Shown here one piece after another: positions 35,245-48,500 of a stretch of DNA of 64,000 nucleotides. Position 1 is the first letter of the stretch, and each line of letters opens with the position of its first letter. The translations under genes were made by a program, and so were the position numbers. Origin of the DNA: Trileptium ribeirensis (Eukaryota; Nematoda; Enoplea; Enoplida; Thoracostomopsidae); assembly GCA_030248225.1 (NCBI GenBank), contig JASANE010012389.1, positions 1 to 64,000 on the forward strand. The letters run 5' to 3'. The notes under the pieces were generated by a model that saw nothing but the letters and a program-made list of their open reading frames with translations, did no database searches and was not told the DNA's origin.

Positions 35245-36360
35245 TTCTAATGTACACACGTATGATTGGAAAACTTAGTAGATTACTGGAGGGTCGGAGA
35301 TGTACACGGCCCTACCAAAATTGTTTGCGCTCCCTGACCAAATGCTTTCAAACTTTCCCAAGCTATAGGTTAGAACAGCAAAATTTACACAATTTTAGCA
35401 TAAACAGCGTGCGTTTTGCACCTTGTTCCAGGTAATAAGTATATCTATTACACAGCTAACCCTGGCCAAGACGAAAGCGAAAAGCCAAATCAGTGTAGCA
35501 TTCCTCCGGCTTTGTTAGGTACATAGCTAAAATAGATGCATTAAAATGCTTTAATGTCCATTAATGGCTTTATCTATTGATGCCAATAGGCACATAATTT
35601 AATAAAATAAGTCAAATCCATAATGGGAAACTCAGTCAAATAAGGCCAATAGATGGTCAATATGATACAGAAGACGAACTAGTTTTATCCTAAAAACAGC
35701 TTTTGTACCTCTAACCTTATCCATCTCAAGTGTTATTCAGAACATGTTTACAATTATTAGTATTATATGCGAAGGCTTAAGAACATTTGTATTGTTAGTG
35801 TTTGAGAAACCCTATTGGACCAACCATACGAATAGGCGCGCGCGGTGGGGAGTCTGAAAATAGGCTTCCTGTTTTTAATACATATTTTGAAATGGAATTA
35901 ACACAGTCAATAAACTGCAATATTTAAAACTTGTTGTATCGTGCCCCACCATGGAATTTAATATTTGCTCTGCTGCGCGCAACATATTCAAGTTAAAATC
36001 TAGTGTTTCAGTTTACAAAATTTTTAGCAGTACATTTGTTGGTGTAACGTGTGAACGGGATACCACACGCTGTGAAACTCCAAGAGGTAGTGCTATTAAT
36101 TTGACCTAGGTTCAAATTGCAAGGGAGAGATCACAGTGCAAAATCATCGAATTAAACTGGCTCAGAATGAGCCAAATTTTGCACACTCTGAACCTACTGG
36201 AGCATGGCCCAAATCTATCTAGGCTCCAGGGGGGTTAGAATGAGTTAAATTAACTGAATTATTATTAAAGTGCACATATTAGTCGATATAATTGTTTTTT
36301 ATGCTATTTTATTAATTCGAGCTTATTTTAGCGCTTAACTCCCATTGAAACATAATAACT

Positions 36361-36574
36361 ATGTTTTTACCAATATCGCAAGCGATTCCGGATTCTACAA
36401 CCCAACCTGCGGTATTAAATGGCGATATATTACCGGGATCGTTTCAGTCACACTTTACTACACCGCAATCCTCGAGTGTTCATTTAATCGATCTGACAAC
36501 AGCTGCAGCTAGTCAGTTGTACTTTTCGTCATGTTACGGAAAGCAGACGCATGCATCGATGTATTTCCCGTTGG
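36361..36574 (+). CDS. DBX: DBX coding exon 1
   Basis: ATG at 36361 follows an in-frame TGA (36346-36348). The exon encodes 71 residues plus one base (phase 1) and ends at TTGG|GTAAAA. Residues LPGSFQSHF and SSSVHLIDL align with the conserved N-terminal LPQSLQSAF...EDLI region of vertebrate DBX1. This exon is less certain than the homeobox exons because it rests on weak similarity plus phase agreement. Confidence 0.75.
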
Positions 36575-39500
36575 GTAAAATTTATCATTATACGAAATAT
36601 ATTATTCACTGCTTATTATGAACTTTGTTGCAACGAAAACATTTGAGGTCAGTAAATCGAAAATACACTTTTGTAGCACAAAACGTAGCTGCGTATTTTT
36701 AAATTACATGGCTAATTCTGAACCATAATACAACTGTTTGTATTCAACGTTTTTATATCACACTAGCCTGAGAAGCCAGTTTGGTCTTCCGAGCTCAGCT
36801 CATCGAAACGGATCATAAAACGTTCATTTTAAAAATTCAGATTCACTTTTGGTCTCGAAAATTTTTTAAAAATCTTTGTCAATAAAAACATACACTGACG
36901 TTCGAACTTCGAACCGCATTGGTGATCAAAATCAATTGATAACCAAAACCAACGATTCACATTTCGAATTCAGATAGTAGACTAAATACTCGAACATAAC
37001 TCTTTTCACATAAACGATTATAATTTAACAAAAAACCGGAAAAAAATTATCCATAGTGATAAATTTCCTTAACCACCTCGAAATGAACCGTTCCTAAGTT
37101 GTGGTTGTGTCATTAAAACAAATAATTTATGGGCCTAGAGTGAGCTAAAGGAAACTAGAACAATTGCGGAAATTTCAAAAGGCTCTCAGAGCGTTTGAAC
37201 CATAACTAGAGGACACAGTCTGTGTTTTATTATACTATTACCAATGCGCGAATAAACTTAAGCTACTCCAATCGACCGTCCTATTTTGTAATAACCGCTA
37301 GCGTATGGCAAACCCTTGTTATGGAAAAAATGCGGAAATTTTATCGGTTTTTCGCTACCATAAAATTGATAAAATCAGAAACAAGTACCAAAAATAACAC
37401 CTTGTGTCCGAACAGAATTCTGACGATCTCCAATTGGCAGGAAAACTGTTATCTAATGCCTCCGAGCCTTTGATTTGTATTTGTCTCTGTTGGCGAACAA
37501 ATTTAACATAATATTGACGTTACAAATTGATCGGACATGTGGTTTATCTCGAAGTGTTCACGAGCAAAGCCAGCCTCATACAAATCCGGTAGGTTTTCGT
37601 TCACAAATAAGTCGGTAATTTTCGTTGAATTTTCGCGCACACAAATTTGGTGGCTTTCTATCAGTGAGCTGTGTGTTCGTGAACAGTTTTGCGTCGGATT
37701 ACGGTTCATCGAAAAACGTTCGGTAACAGTTTTTAAACTTAGTAACACAATAGGACGGTTGGTGGGCGTGAGTTAAGTTTACTGTCGCACAGGTAAAGAT
37801 GTTTAAAATCGTGAAATTTCAATAGGCACTCAGTAATAGACTAAGTACTCTGAATTGCAATAGGCACTCGCTAATAGACTAAGTACCTTGAGACAAGGGT
37901 GTAGCCAGGGGGTGGGTTGCGGGGGTCGCGACCTCCCCCTTTTGGTTCGACTCCAAACAAAATTTTTTTGAATGATTCCGGCTGAAAATCATGTCGGAAA
38001 TTGTCCTAAAATTAGCCTCTTTCGCAATAGAAAACCATTACTTTCAACCGTATTTTTGACGAAACTTCACATTTTCTTATAAAAATTCACTATTTTGACA
38101 AAAGTTGCATTTTTTACTTGTTTACGGCATACTTAATATACCAATCCTTATTCCGGGCTAGGAAATGCAATTTCATTGACACTTTCTAATCCGCTCGTAC
38201 ACGGTTAACTCGTAGAAATGTGCATCACTGAATGACCCCCCGGACCTCCCCCTTTCAGATACGCAATGTGTGCTGCGACCCCGCCTTTCAAAATTCCTGG
38301 CTACGCCCTTGCCCTGAAATTCCATTTCAGTGCACGTATATTGACATTTTTAGTAGTTATTTCTTTATGAAATTTGAAATTTTTTCAAAACTAAAGAACA
38401 CTCAATTTAAATTCAATTTAAACTTAACACCATAATCAATGGTGCTGCTGTCGTTTCACAATCGAAAGCTGATTTGAAATTTCAAATGATCTATCATGAG
38501 ACAGAAATAGATAATACAATTTCTTTTTACGGGATTTGTTAAGTAGCCGTGTCCAAACAGAGCCTCGTTAACTGTAAAAGATCTGCAGCGTTCAAACCTC
38601 CATACAGACTTAACTTTTGCCTGATAATTCAGAAATATTTTTTCTATGGAAAGCAACTAGTTTTTTTCATAAATATACATAATATAATAGTTTAGATCCA
38701 AAGTGGTTCTGATTTTGGGTGTCAAGTTTAATTGTGTTTGATTTTTGCCCATTTAAAACGAGCCGATTTAAATCAACGGAGCTGTAACATTCAAGACAAC
38801 CAGAAGGATTTTGTTAGTCATGCACAGATGAAGTAACGTACACTGTGAAAGTTACGACTGTGCTTTGCTGTTGAGCGTATTAGAGAATTTGACTATTATG
38901 CACCATATACCGAGCGTTTTAACAAGTTTCAGATACAATGCCTTTCGTGCCAGCTGCCGATGATTCTATATATCGTCAGCAAGTCATTAATAGTTTGACT
39001 AAGCCAGACTTTCACGCAACAGAGTTCGTCTCATCAGTACCGGGAAGCGTTGAACACCGGGTTCAGAAAGTCAATACCTCGCAACATGCACCACTAAAAT
39101 TTGGTATCCAAGCAATTCTCGGAATTCAAAAAAGCGACAAACCTATTAATGGTGAATTTGATTTTTAATGTAACTATGCCATGATTAAGATGAGTTATTT
39201 ATTTTCAAAAGCTGTATGCCGCATTAACTAGCTATAATCGTACAAGCATTAAAGACTGCACAATGTATTACCAGAGTCAGGGTTTCATTCAAGTTTTACA
39301 AATTAATACCTATTCAGCCGAACACACACAAGTTATTCTAATATAACATAGCATTATTCTAGTATTGCATAACTATCTTGGAGATCGCTGCATGTTTAAG
39401 TCATTTTAATAATATAAATGGCATGTGCTAGAGTTTCCAAATCAACAGAAATCCTATCGGTTTTTCTTGTGATAAAATGCTGTCGATACTTTTTTAAAGT

Positions 39501-42500
39501 GCTTAAAATTAAGTTTTGGAAAATATTACCCATATTATAGCAAAATTCTCGCAACCCTGCGATGTAATTAAATTATTAAAAGTACATTTGGACAGCCGAC
39601 AAACCAGAGCTATCCGCAAGTACAGGTACCCTCTGGCTGCGGCGAGTATATATTGCCTGGTATAGTGAGTCTTGGGTCTCTGGTAATCGGCGGTATGTGG
39701 GTACCGCGAGAAATAGCAGCCCGCCCAGCTATACATGCTCAATATTATACAGCAGTTTTCGTGCTATTAACTTCTATTATATATATGATGTTTCATAATG
39801 TGGGCAAGGCGTTAAATTAACTTGAAAACATATATTGTATAAAGAAAACTATAGATAAATATGAAATGAGTTTTCTATATTAGCTTTACTATTATTGTAT
39901 AGTTTATTCGCAGTGCATGGTTCGACGAATATCATCTGTGTCTTATGTTTCGAACACACCTTTTAATCATATTCTGGGTTAGAAATTTTCGGCGAAGGAT
40001 AATTCGTATGTATCTGTTTGTTTAATTCACGCCCTAGACGCCTATATTTTCACGTTTTTAAGCCTCAACTTAAGAAAATTTTGCCCAGAAAAAGTCTGGT
40101 CGGGGTATAATTTGTGACTAGATAGTTGTCCAGTCCACGTTTCCTACTTACCAACTGAATTTTTCTCGCTTTCTACGTCTCAACGTTAGACAATTTCGTT
40201 GGGAGATAATTCGTGACTAGCTGAACGTCCAACACAGACGTGCGCCGAAGGCACTAAACTTTTCATGTTTTGAATGCCTCAGCTTCTGCAAATTTCACCC
40301 ACAAAAAGTCTCATCCTCATCGGCTACGTCTATGTCTAAGTTTCATGACATTTTGACGCCAGTTAAAGTCGATTTTGGTGAAAAATCGTGTTTGTTAATT
40401 TTTCCATAAAGGCAACACTGATGCAACGATCGGAAATAAAATTAGCTCAGCATATCGACTGAACGTGGCATAAATTTAGGACTAGCCTGTACAGATTAAT
40501 AACTTTGCTATAAAGTAACGTTTATACCGTGAGTGATTGGTGTCGAAGGTTCGTCTGCTTCGGGAAGAGTAACTGGTCTCGGCAGGGGACGCGGTAGCAT
40601 AATGATAATGTTGTTAAGTGCTCAAAATGCTCACAAGCTTTTCTTTTCAATGGCAGATTGGACGAAAAGGAGGTTGGCTGCGCAAACGCATATTTTTTTC
40701 CGTCGTTTAGCCTTTCGTATGATAATCGTAGGCAAAAAATCTATATATTTTAAGCTATTTACAGTAGAATGGTTTTGTAATGAATATTGATAAGTTTCCT
40801 GCATGATTCATGTAGTTTAAAATTACAGGCTTTTTGGCTGTCATATATCTGGGTTTAAAATTGCAGGTTTAAAAAACTTTTTTGAACTCATAAGTGGTGG
40901 ACAAGCCTCCTAATCACTTGGTTACCCGCGGGGCCAAAAATTCTTGCACGCGAACCCCTCTGTGACAAAAATTGTGAAGGGAAACTAATGGTCGAATCAC
41001 CAAAATTTCCGTATTTTCTCAAGAAAATATTAATTACAGTTTAAGCATAACTCTATATAAATTCACAAAACTTTCTTAAATTTTTTAGTTTTATTTAAAT
41101 CTCTCATGTTGTAAAAACAACAAAATTTTCACCGAAATCTTTCTTGAAAAGCATTTTAATAATTTTCCTGATTTTTTCAAACGTTTCATAATGTCGACAA
41201 ATGGTAACAACGTAAATCGCACATTTGCGTTACAGTAGTAATGTTTCGATTTAGCAATTGAACAAAAGACGGCCTCTGCAGTTGACCTTCGAAACGGAAA
41301 CCTATTTCAACCTATTGATCTTGTGGGACCGACTGTGTTCAGTACTACTCAAAAGAAACGAGGTGGATTACCGACCACAAATTCGACTGAACGTCAAAAC
41401 AAGATCAAACATGGATCAACTATTGATGGAAATACAAGTATGAACGCGCTCAGGCATAAACTCCGTAAGTCAAAAATCCTATTTTAAATATCAATATCAC
41501 TTTCTGGTATATAGTTGAACCTTTTCGATGTTATAAAACTCATTCGTACAAAAACCTACTCTAAACGACCATTTACGAAAATACCGCACGATTGTTTCTC
41601 TGATTATTAGTGTAAATTCCAAAACTTTTGTAAAAAAATCTTAAAAAAGTTTGAGGAAAAGATTGAGCCTTTATAAACCATGGGTAGCCGTTGCACTAAA
41701 CTCCATGGAAGTATATGTCTTTCATACTGTTTATGATCAAAAATTTTTAATAATTCTTTTATACGTACTATTTAAATGCTCGACGTAATTGTCCAAAATG
41801 TATAGCACCGAAATCTTTGTATTAATGTGATATGAACTGAGACGGTATAACTTATGCCGATGAAAAAAATTCAATTAGATGCATATAACTGTAAAGTATT
41901 TACTGTTGATCGTAAATCAAATAGTTATGTTTATTGTGAAAATACAGAAAACAATATACAACAACAACGTTTAGCCTAATTTTGACCAAAAAAATGCTTT
42001 CGCCGTCTATTTTATAGATACATGTTGGGAATGGACGAAGCAAGCAGTATGTGTCCGTTGTACAGTTTACACTTGTACAGTGAACATTACTTGTTCTAAA
42101 TGAAATAAGTCATAAAATAAGTTTGTCAAAATGTTAAGTCCATAACGTTACCCCTCATAGTTAAGGGAGTAGCCGGCTACTAAAGTTTTTTCAACATTTT
42201 TAATTTTACAACAACAAAAATGTTTATTAGAAAATAGCATACTAATATCATAAAGATCATCGTCATCAGATGTTGGAGTCATCAGTACAAGCTCGAAATT
42301 TAAGCAATGGCTTACCGACCTCCGAGGAACTAGCAACAGTATATATAATTAAAAAATGAATAGATAAGCAATTTTAACACGAAATATAATTTAATATACT
42401 AAAATTCTATCGAAAATGAACTAATTCCACATACACATGAACTGTTGGGCGACAAAACAACTAATTTTGATTTTAAGAAACAAGCAACATTTTAAATGAT

Positions 42501-45500
42501 TAAGAATGTTTCTAACAAACCGGAGATGTTGGCATAGGTCATTCTTATTTAAAAGTGTTTTGAATTTTATGGTGTTATGCATCATTTACCTTAAGATTTG
42601 CGCACCTAGGGCTGAATTCTGTCACGGATCTAATTCCGACTTGTGACAAAAAGGTGCAGCGATATCCAGCTCTTCATAAATAAAATAAATAGCTAAGCTA
42701 TGCTAGTATGTTTGTACGAGCCGGGAATGGCTATGTCTCAGGATTTGATAGCCGGGACAGACTACTGAAAAAAATATTTATTACATTAAGTTTAGCAGGT
42801 TGTGTTACAGGGAAATATTTTGCTCTAGGCCGAAAAAAACAAGATTAGTAGTAATTAAAGCAAGACGCATAAACGCAGGTAAAATAAATACGTAAATGAT
42901 GCTATTTTCAAAATTTTTGTTTAAGCGCCTTTCGCAAGCCAACCTGGTAGATATGTATAACACGCTCTTTCATGCATGAAAATTATGCTATTGTAACTGG
43001 AAGGATGTTTTACGAATATATGACCATATGTGTCACCAATTTTTATTTTTTCGCGTTTTTCCATTGCAGTCATAAATTTCTGGCTTTTAGAGTCGATTGC
43101 GGCCCTTATGACAATTTATCAGTCTCGTTTTACTATTAGCTAATACATTTGTAGGATCTGGCTCGATCCAAACAATGTCACACTGGCTAATAGCGGCTAG
43201 CCAAGCATGGTTTTAGAGCCGCGGCAGACTGTGACAAAATCCTGCCCTGCGCACAAGGGCGCAGATCTATATCAAAATGTGGGGGGACCAGTAAACATCA
43301 ACGTTGTGTGTTCGGTACTGCCAATTTTTAAAGTACGGCTCTAACAAAAATTTTTATGCCACTAGCAGTTATTCACAGTTTATTTACGCTATTTACTTAT
43401 GTTAGCATTCATTTCATTTTGGGCAGCGTCTCTTTAGCACTTTCCAAACACAGCAGTTCGCCGACCTTCCTTTTCACAGAAGATTTTTGCAATATCAACA
43501 GGATCTAAGCTGTCCAGCCGCGCCTGGTGCACATTGCAGATGAGTAAAGCATTCATTCGGCGTTGAGTCATGGAGCTCCTAAGCCATGACTTAAGACGCC
43601 TAAGGGCACTAAATGATCACTCAGCTGCACAAGAAGTTGCAGGACACAACAAGAGAAGCCGCAGTAAACGCTCAACATTTGGGAACATTTCTTGCATTTC
43701 GGCTGAAAAGCTTTGAAATAGGACCCGATAGTCTTCTAGACAAGCGCAATTTTCTGTTCTTCGACGAAACATTGGTATTTCCACCCCAAGTTCAGGAATG
43801 TCAATTTCAGGATATTTGATGGCCGCATGATTGGGGTCGACAGATTCGGATGTTAGGAGGTCATAAAGTATAGCATATTTGTCAATGTCCGTTGAATGAA
43901 AATAATCATCAAGTAACTGGATTGCGGTGTCCAACATCTTGAAGTACTCTACGCGTTAAAAATCTTCTGGTGTTGAAAGGGCGGCTTCAGCAGCACTTCC
44001 ATGCCATAATCGTTTTGGCACTTTTCGTTGTCGGGGCATTATAATTTCGGAAATGTCGTAATTCGCTATTCCCTCGCGCACTCGTTGCATTAAGGATTCA
44101 AAAAATTCCGCAGTGCGCTTCGCCTTCAGTTCATCTGAGACAGTTTTTACGCATTCAAGCATACCTTGCACAGTAATTTTGGGTGACTGCAAAGTCTTAT
44201 TTAGCTTCTCAAGAGGGTCCACCAGTGTTTGAACCATAAAAATACCAAGCAGTGTAGATCCGGTAGAAAAGCATTGGCATAAGCCATTTGCGCGGCTGCC
44301 AACATCTGAAGAGAAGGTTTTGGCAGCAGTTTCGAGATTCTGAAGAATCGCTGCATAGTTTGACAAAACTGATCGAATAGCCGAAGACCGAGTCAGCCAC
44401 CTGGTGGGACACACCGGCTTGACGGCAGTTATTTGGGGCGTCGCCTCTTTTAGTATGGTCTTAAATTTCCCAGATTTTTCAGACAATTTTCCTAGTTCAT
44501 TTATTGAGCTCAAGGCATCTCGGACCCCCGAAATTACTTCGGCAGCCTTCGAGCAAATGAGATGAGTGATATGGGCACCACAGTGAACATAGTGTGCTAA
44601 TGGCTGGATTTCCTTTATTGCTGCCTGGCATCCGTTATAATTTCCTGACATATTTGCTGCACCATCATATGTTTGGTAGCGAAGTTCTGTAATCGATAAG
44701 TTGAGACGAATAAGGGCGTCTTGTACCATGGAGCATAGACCTCTTCCAGTAACATCGCTAACAGTGTAAAGACCAAGACATTCTTCATGGACATCAAGGT
44801 TAGAATCAACATAACGGATGCAGATGCTTTCTTGTTCTGCACCTGAGATATCCTGAGTGCCGTCCACAACGATAGAAAACTGTTGACTTTGTTCCTTAAT
44901 CTCAGTGGATATAGTTCGAACTATATCGTGTGCCATTATTTCCAGAATTTCGTTCTGGATCCCGTCACTTGTGTAATCGGTTTTCTGCCGGAGCCATTTC
45001 TGCAACGAGGGATCATCATCGCAACGCAGCTTTAGCAGCTGTTCGAAATTGCCTTCAGTCTTGCCTCTTATTGCAAGTCCTTGACGGGCGAGGAATTTCA
45101 ATGTTGTGATTATCTTGAGTAAGCAAGACTGCGCCATACGTCCCTCCTTAGCTATATTATCGGCCAACTGGACGTTGACACCCTTCTGCTCATTGTGCCT
45201 TGCCAAGCTTTCCCTCGCTATGCGATGAGTTTCGGAATGTTGATGGCCTAGAATGTACAGCGCAATTAATACAGCAAATATGTAGCTGAGGGACCTGGAA
45301 AAGCTTGGTGGGAGCCCTAAATGTAGCCCAAATGTCCCCAGTCTCTCTCAAATTTAAAGCAATCACCCCAACGTATCATGGATGAAAGGCACAAAATCGG
45401 GAACTACAACCGCTGACTCCTGAAAAACAAGCCTGCCTAGTACTTCCACGCAGAAAACCCTTTGAAAGTTTCACTCCTGAAAGTTTAAGTTCCAGTTCTC

Positions 45501-48500
45501 GACTGAAACTTAAAAGTTTCTCATTCGACACTTTTCTGAGGATGAGTACCCCTCGTATACAGCTAATTTGGTATCCATCGAAATTCGTCTATCGAAATAT
45601 ATTTTAGCTAGTTTTTATCACTTGGATGACAGATACACCCCGCTTGACCCCGCGACCCCGTCCACACTACACAATGCCTGGGCAATAAGCTGCGATTTTG
45701 GGCTGATGTGGTATGTACCTTCCGCCGTTTACATGCCGCGCAAACGTGTTACCCTCTAACCTGGTGGCAGCTTTCAGCTTCTCCTGCTCCTCTAGTACCT
45801 CTAGTACCAATGAAAATGAAAAGCATATGTACTTACAAAATTGCTATCAAAAATTTCTAAGCAAACAATGCGAGAAGCATCCTGCCAGCGGCCTCCGACT
45901 TATATGTGGCGCATCGTATTAGTAGGCGCCCCGCTGCACCCCCCCCCGAGGGCCGAGCGGAGCGCCCCGAAACGCTCCGCTCCATATCCCTAGTGTACAC
46001 CCTGTTTCAAATAGCAGAATGAATCAATGGTACAAAACAGCTGACATTAAAGTGTTAATTGATCTGGGAGTAGAAACTTACTGGTAAATTTTTGGTTTGA
46101 CTTCTTCCAGTTTCTGAACCCGTCCGTAATGAATGCTGGTTCCGCCGATTTCGCACCCTTCAGGAGCCCTAGTTGCCAAGATTTGGCGCAATAAAAGCAT
46201 AACATGCCCGACACCGTTGTATCGCAGTGCAGCCATGGAAAGTCGTCAAACCATGAGCGCTGAGGTACCAGAGGATTAGGTCTGCTCGGCAATTTTTGCG
46301 GCGGAAGAAACGAAATGTCAGCTGGCTGATGGGGCTTGTCACCGAAAACAAAATGCTTTCCTTTGTCTTTTGTAGTAGAAGAGGATTGCGTTTCGGAAAC
46401 GTTTGAATTGTTGGAATCGTCCTCTGAAATTTGTAAATATGCCATGATATACATTAAATTGATCGCAAGTGCTCCTGCAAGAGTGAGAAACAAGTTTTAA
46501 GATCCCTTTCAGCGCTCACTTTTCTTTTCAAGTTGCCACACATTCGTTCTTCTTATCTCAGACCCTTCTGGATGAAAATGTGGAATAAATAGTATACACC
46601 AATTTATCGCCAGATTCCGAAGATTGCGAATATTGCATTGCCAAACCCATCTCGTGCATGAGAAACAAGTTCTATCACAGTTTTTAAAGTCTTTTCTTCT
46701 GCTACAAGTTATTACATGTTTTGCCTTCTTGTTTCGAAACAAAAAAAATTCTAACAAAAACCGTGAAAAACGCCCCAGGAATGGAACGCTAGGAAGCACA
46801 TGAATTTCACATTTTATCTATGTGATGCATTCTTGAAGCGGTACGAGTGACAAAAAATAGGTTTCGAGCAGGAATGGTTACATTTGCAATAATCATCCAT
46901 CAATATAGCTGAGCATGTCTTGAAGCGGCGCGAGACCCTAGTGCAGAAAATTGTGAACCAAAAATACAGCATATGTATACTTTTAAACAAGAAATGATTA
47001 ATATAATGGCGTTTTTAACATAAAATTTTGTTTTAAACAACGAAATATTTTACCAATGTATTAGCTAAGTCATCTTAATTAAATGCGCCAAGGCCCAACT
47101 ACCAAACGGTAGTTATAAATAAATCAAAATTCGGACTAGCCTTGTCTTGAAGATCTTTGAGCGTCGGAAGATGTCCCAGGGGTCGGCTTAATGAATTTGC
47201 GTATATCCTTTCCGACTGCTGATTTCGAAAAGGCGCACTATTCAGCAGTTAACGATATTGAAATATAATATAGCAAGCAAATCAAAATATATCCTTTCAC
47301 TATAAAATGTAAATTCTGAAACGACGTTAAATATATATTGTTTGTTTCAAAAACATTAGGTGTTCCATGTCTTAAGACTGAGCCTAAGCCGTGCCTTTAT
47401 ACGTGTATTGGTTCTGCTACAAATTGTCCATCTACGACTGAACCATGGTGTTAAAATGAAGCATCTGCAGCGGACCGACTCTTGATTTACTGACAATCTG
47501 GAGCAGCTTCGAGCGAACCGCAGTCTAGCTGCGGAGATTGGTCATAAAACTGGGGGGACAAAGCCCCTTTGTCCCCCCCACTCAAAAATCCGGGGAGGAC
47601 TAGTCCACCCGTCCCCCCAGGATCTGCGCCCCTGCCTGCGCACACATCCTAAGGTAAATGACCAATTAGATGATCCTAGGAGAGGAACGGATCGCACAAA
47701 ACTTAACAATTTATATACGCATTAACAGTTCTCAGAGCAAAGCTATGTTTACAACAGCTTGAACAAAATATTTTTATTAGTATTCTGTCGTGACCACGCA
47801 TATTTCTGTTGCGAGAAATTTAGAACAATCATATTACCAACCCAGGGTTTACTTGTTGACATTTTAATGCCAGAATGAGTTCCTGTTTGAAACAGCGTGG
47901 CTCTACTTCCTGTAACTTGAAGTATGTTAGACCTTGCTTGTACGACATATCGAAGATGCTAGATCTCTGGTCTTACCGTCCTGAAGTTTACCTTTAGGTA
48001 AAATATCGTATGTTACGTACTTTCTCCAACATATTTATTGCGAGTAAAAAATGGTGACCAATTTTTTTCAATGATGTTTTATATAAATGCAGCAATAAAA
48101 CAATGTTGATAAACAGTGCAACCCAAATTTAATAACTAAAATTCGGCTGTTGAGTGCAAAATTGGTAATGTAACATATGAATATATAAACGACAAATTTA
48201 TATCAGTTTAACTTGCGACATATTTATATATACATATCTATAAAACATATATATTAATGTATTTATGTATTGCAGAAAGTGCCAAGTCATTATCGTCGAT
48301 GCAAAAACCTTCACCATTAGCAAACATGTTTTCGCGCAATTTAATAAACCAACAACATCCAAGTCAACTATTACCGTTGAACATTAATCCGTCAATGGCA
48401 TCCTCCCATCAAGGTCCATATCCTGGTTGGCTGTTGGGTCAAAATTTTCGTATAGCTGCACTACCAAAATCCCGCCGGGGAATGCTTAGGCGAGCCGTAT

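Noticed and set aside
43956..45206. Start of the hAT transposase at 45206
   Set aside because: The codon there is TTG. The frame continues upstream to a splice acceptor at 45248, and the donor GTAAGT at 46081 fits in phase.
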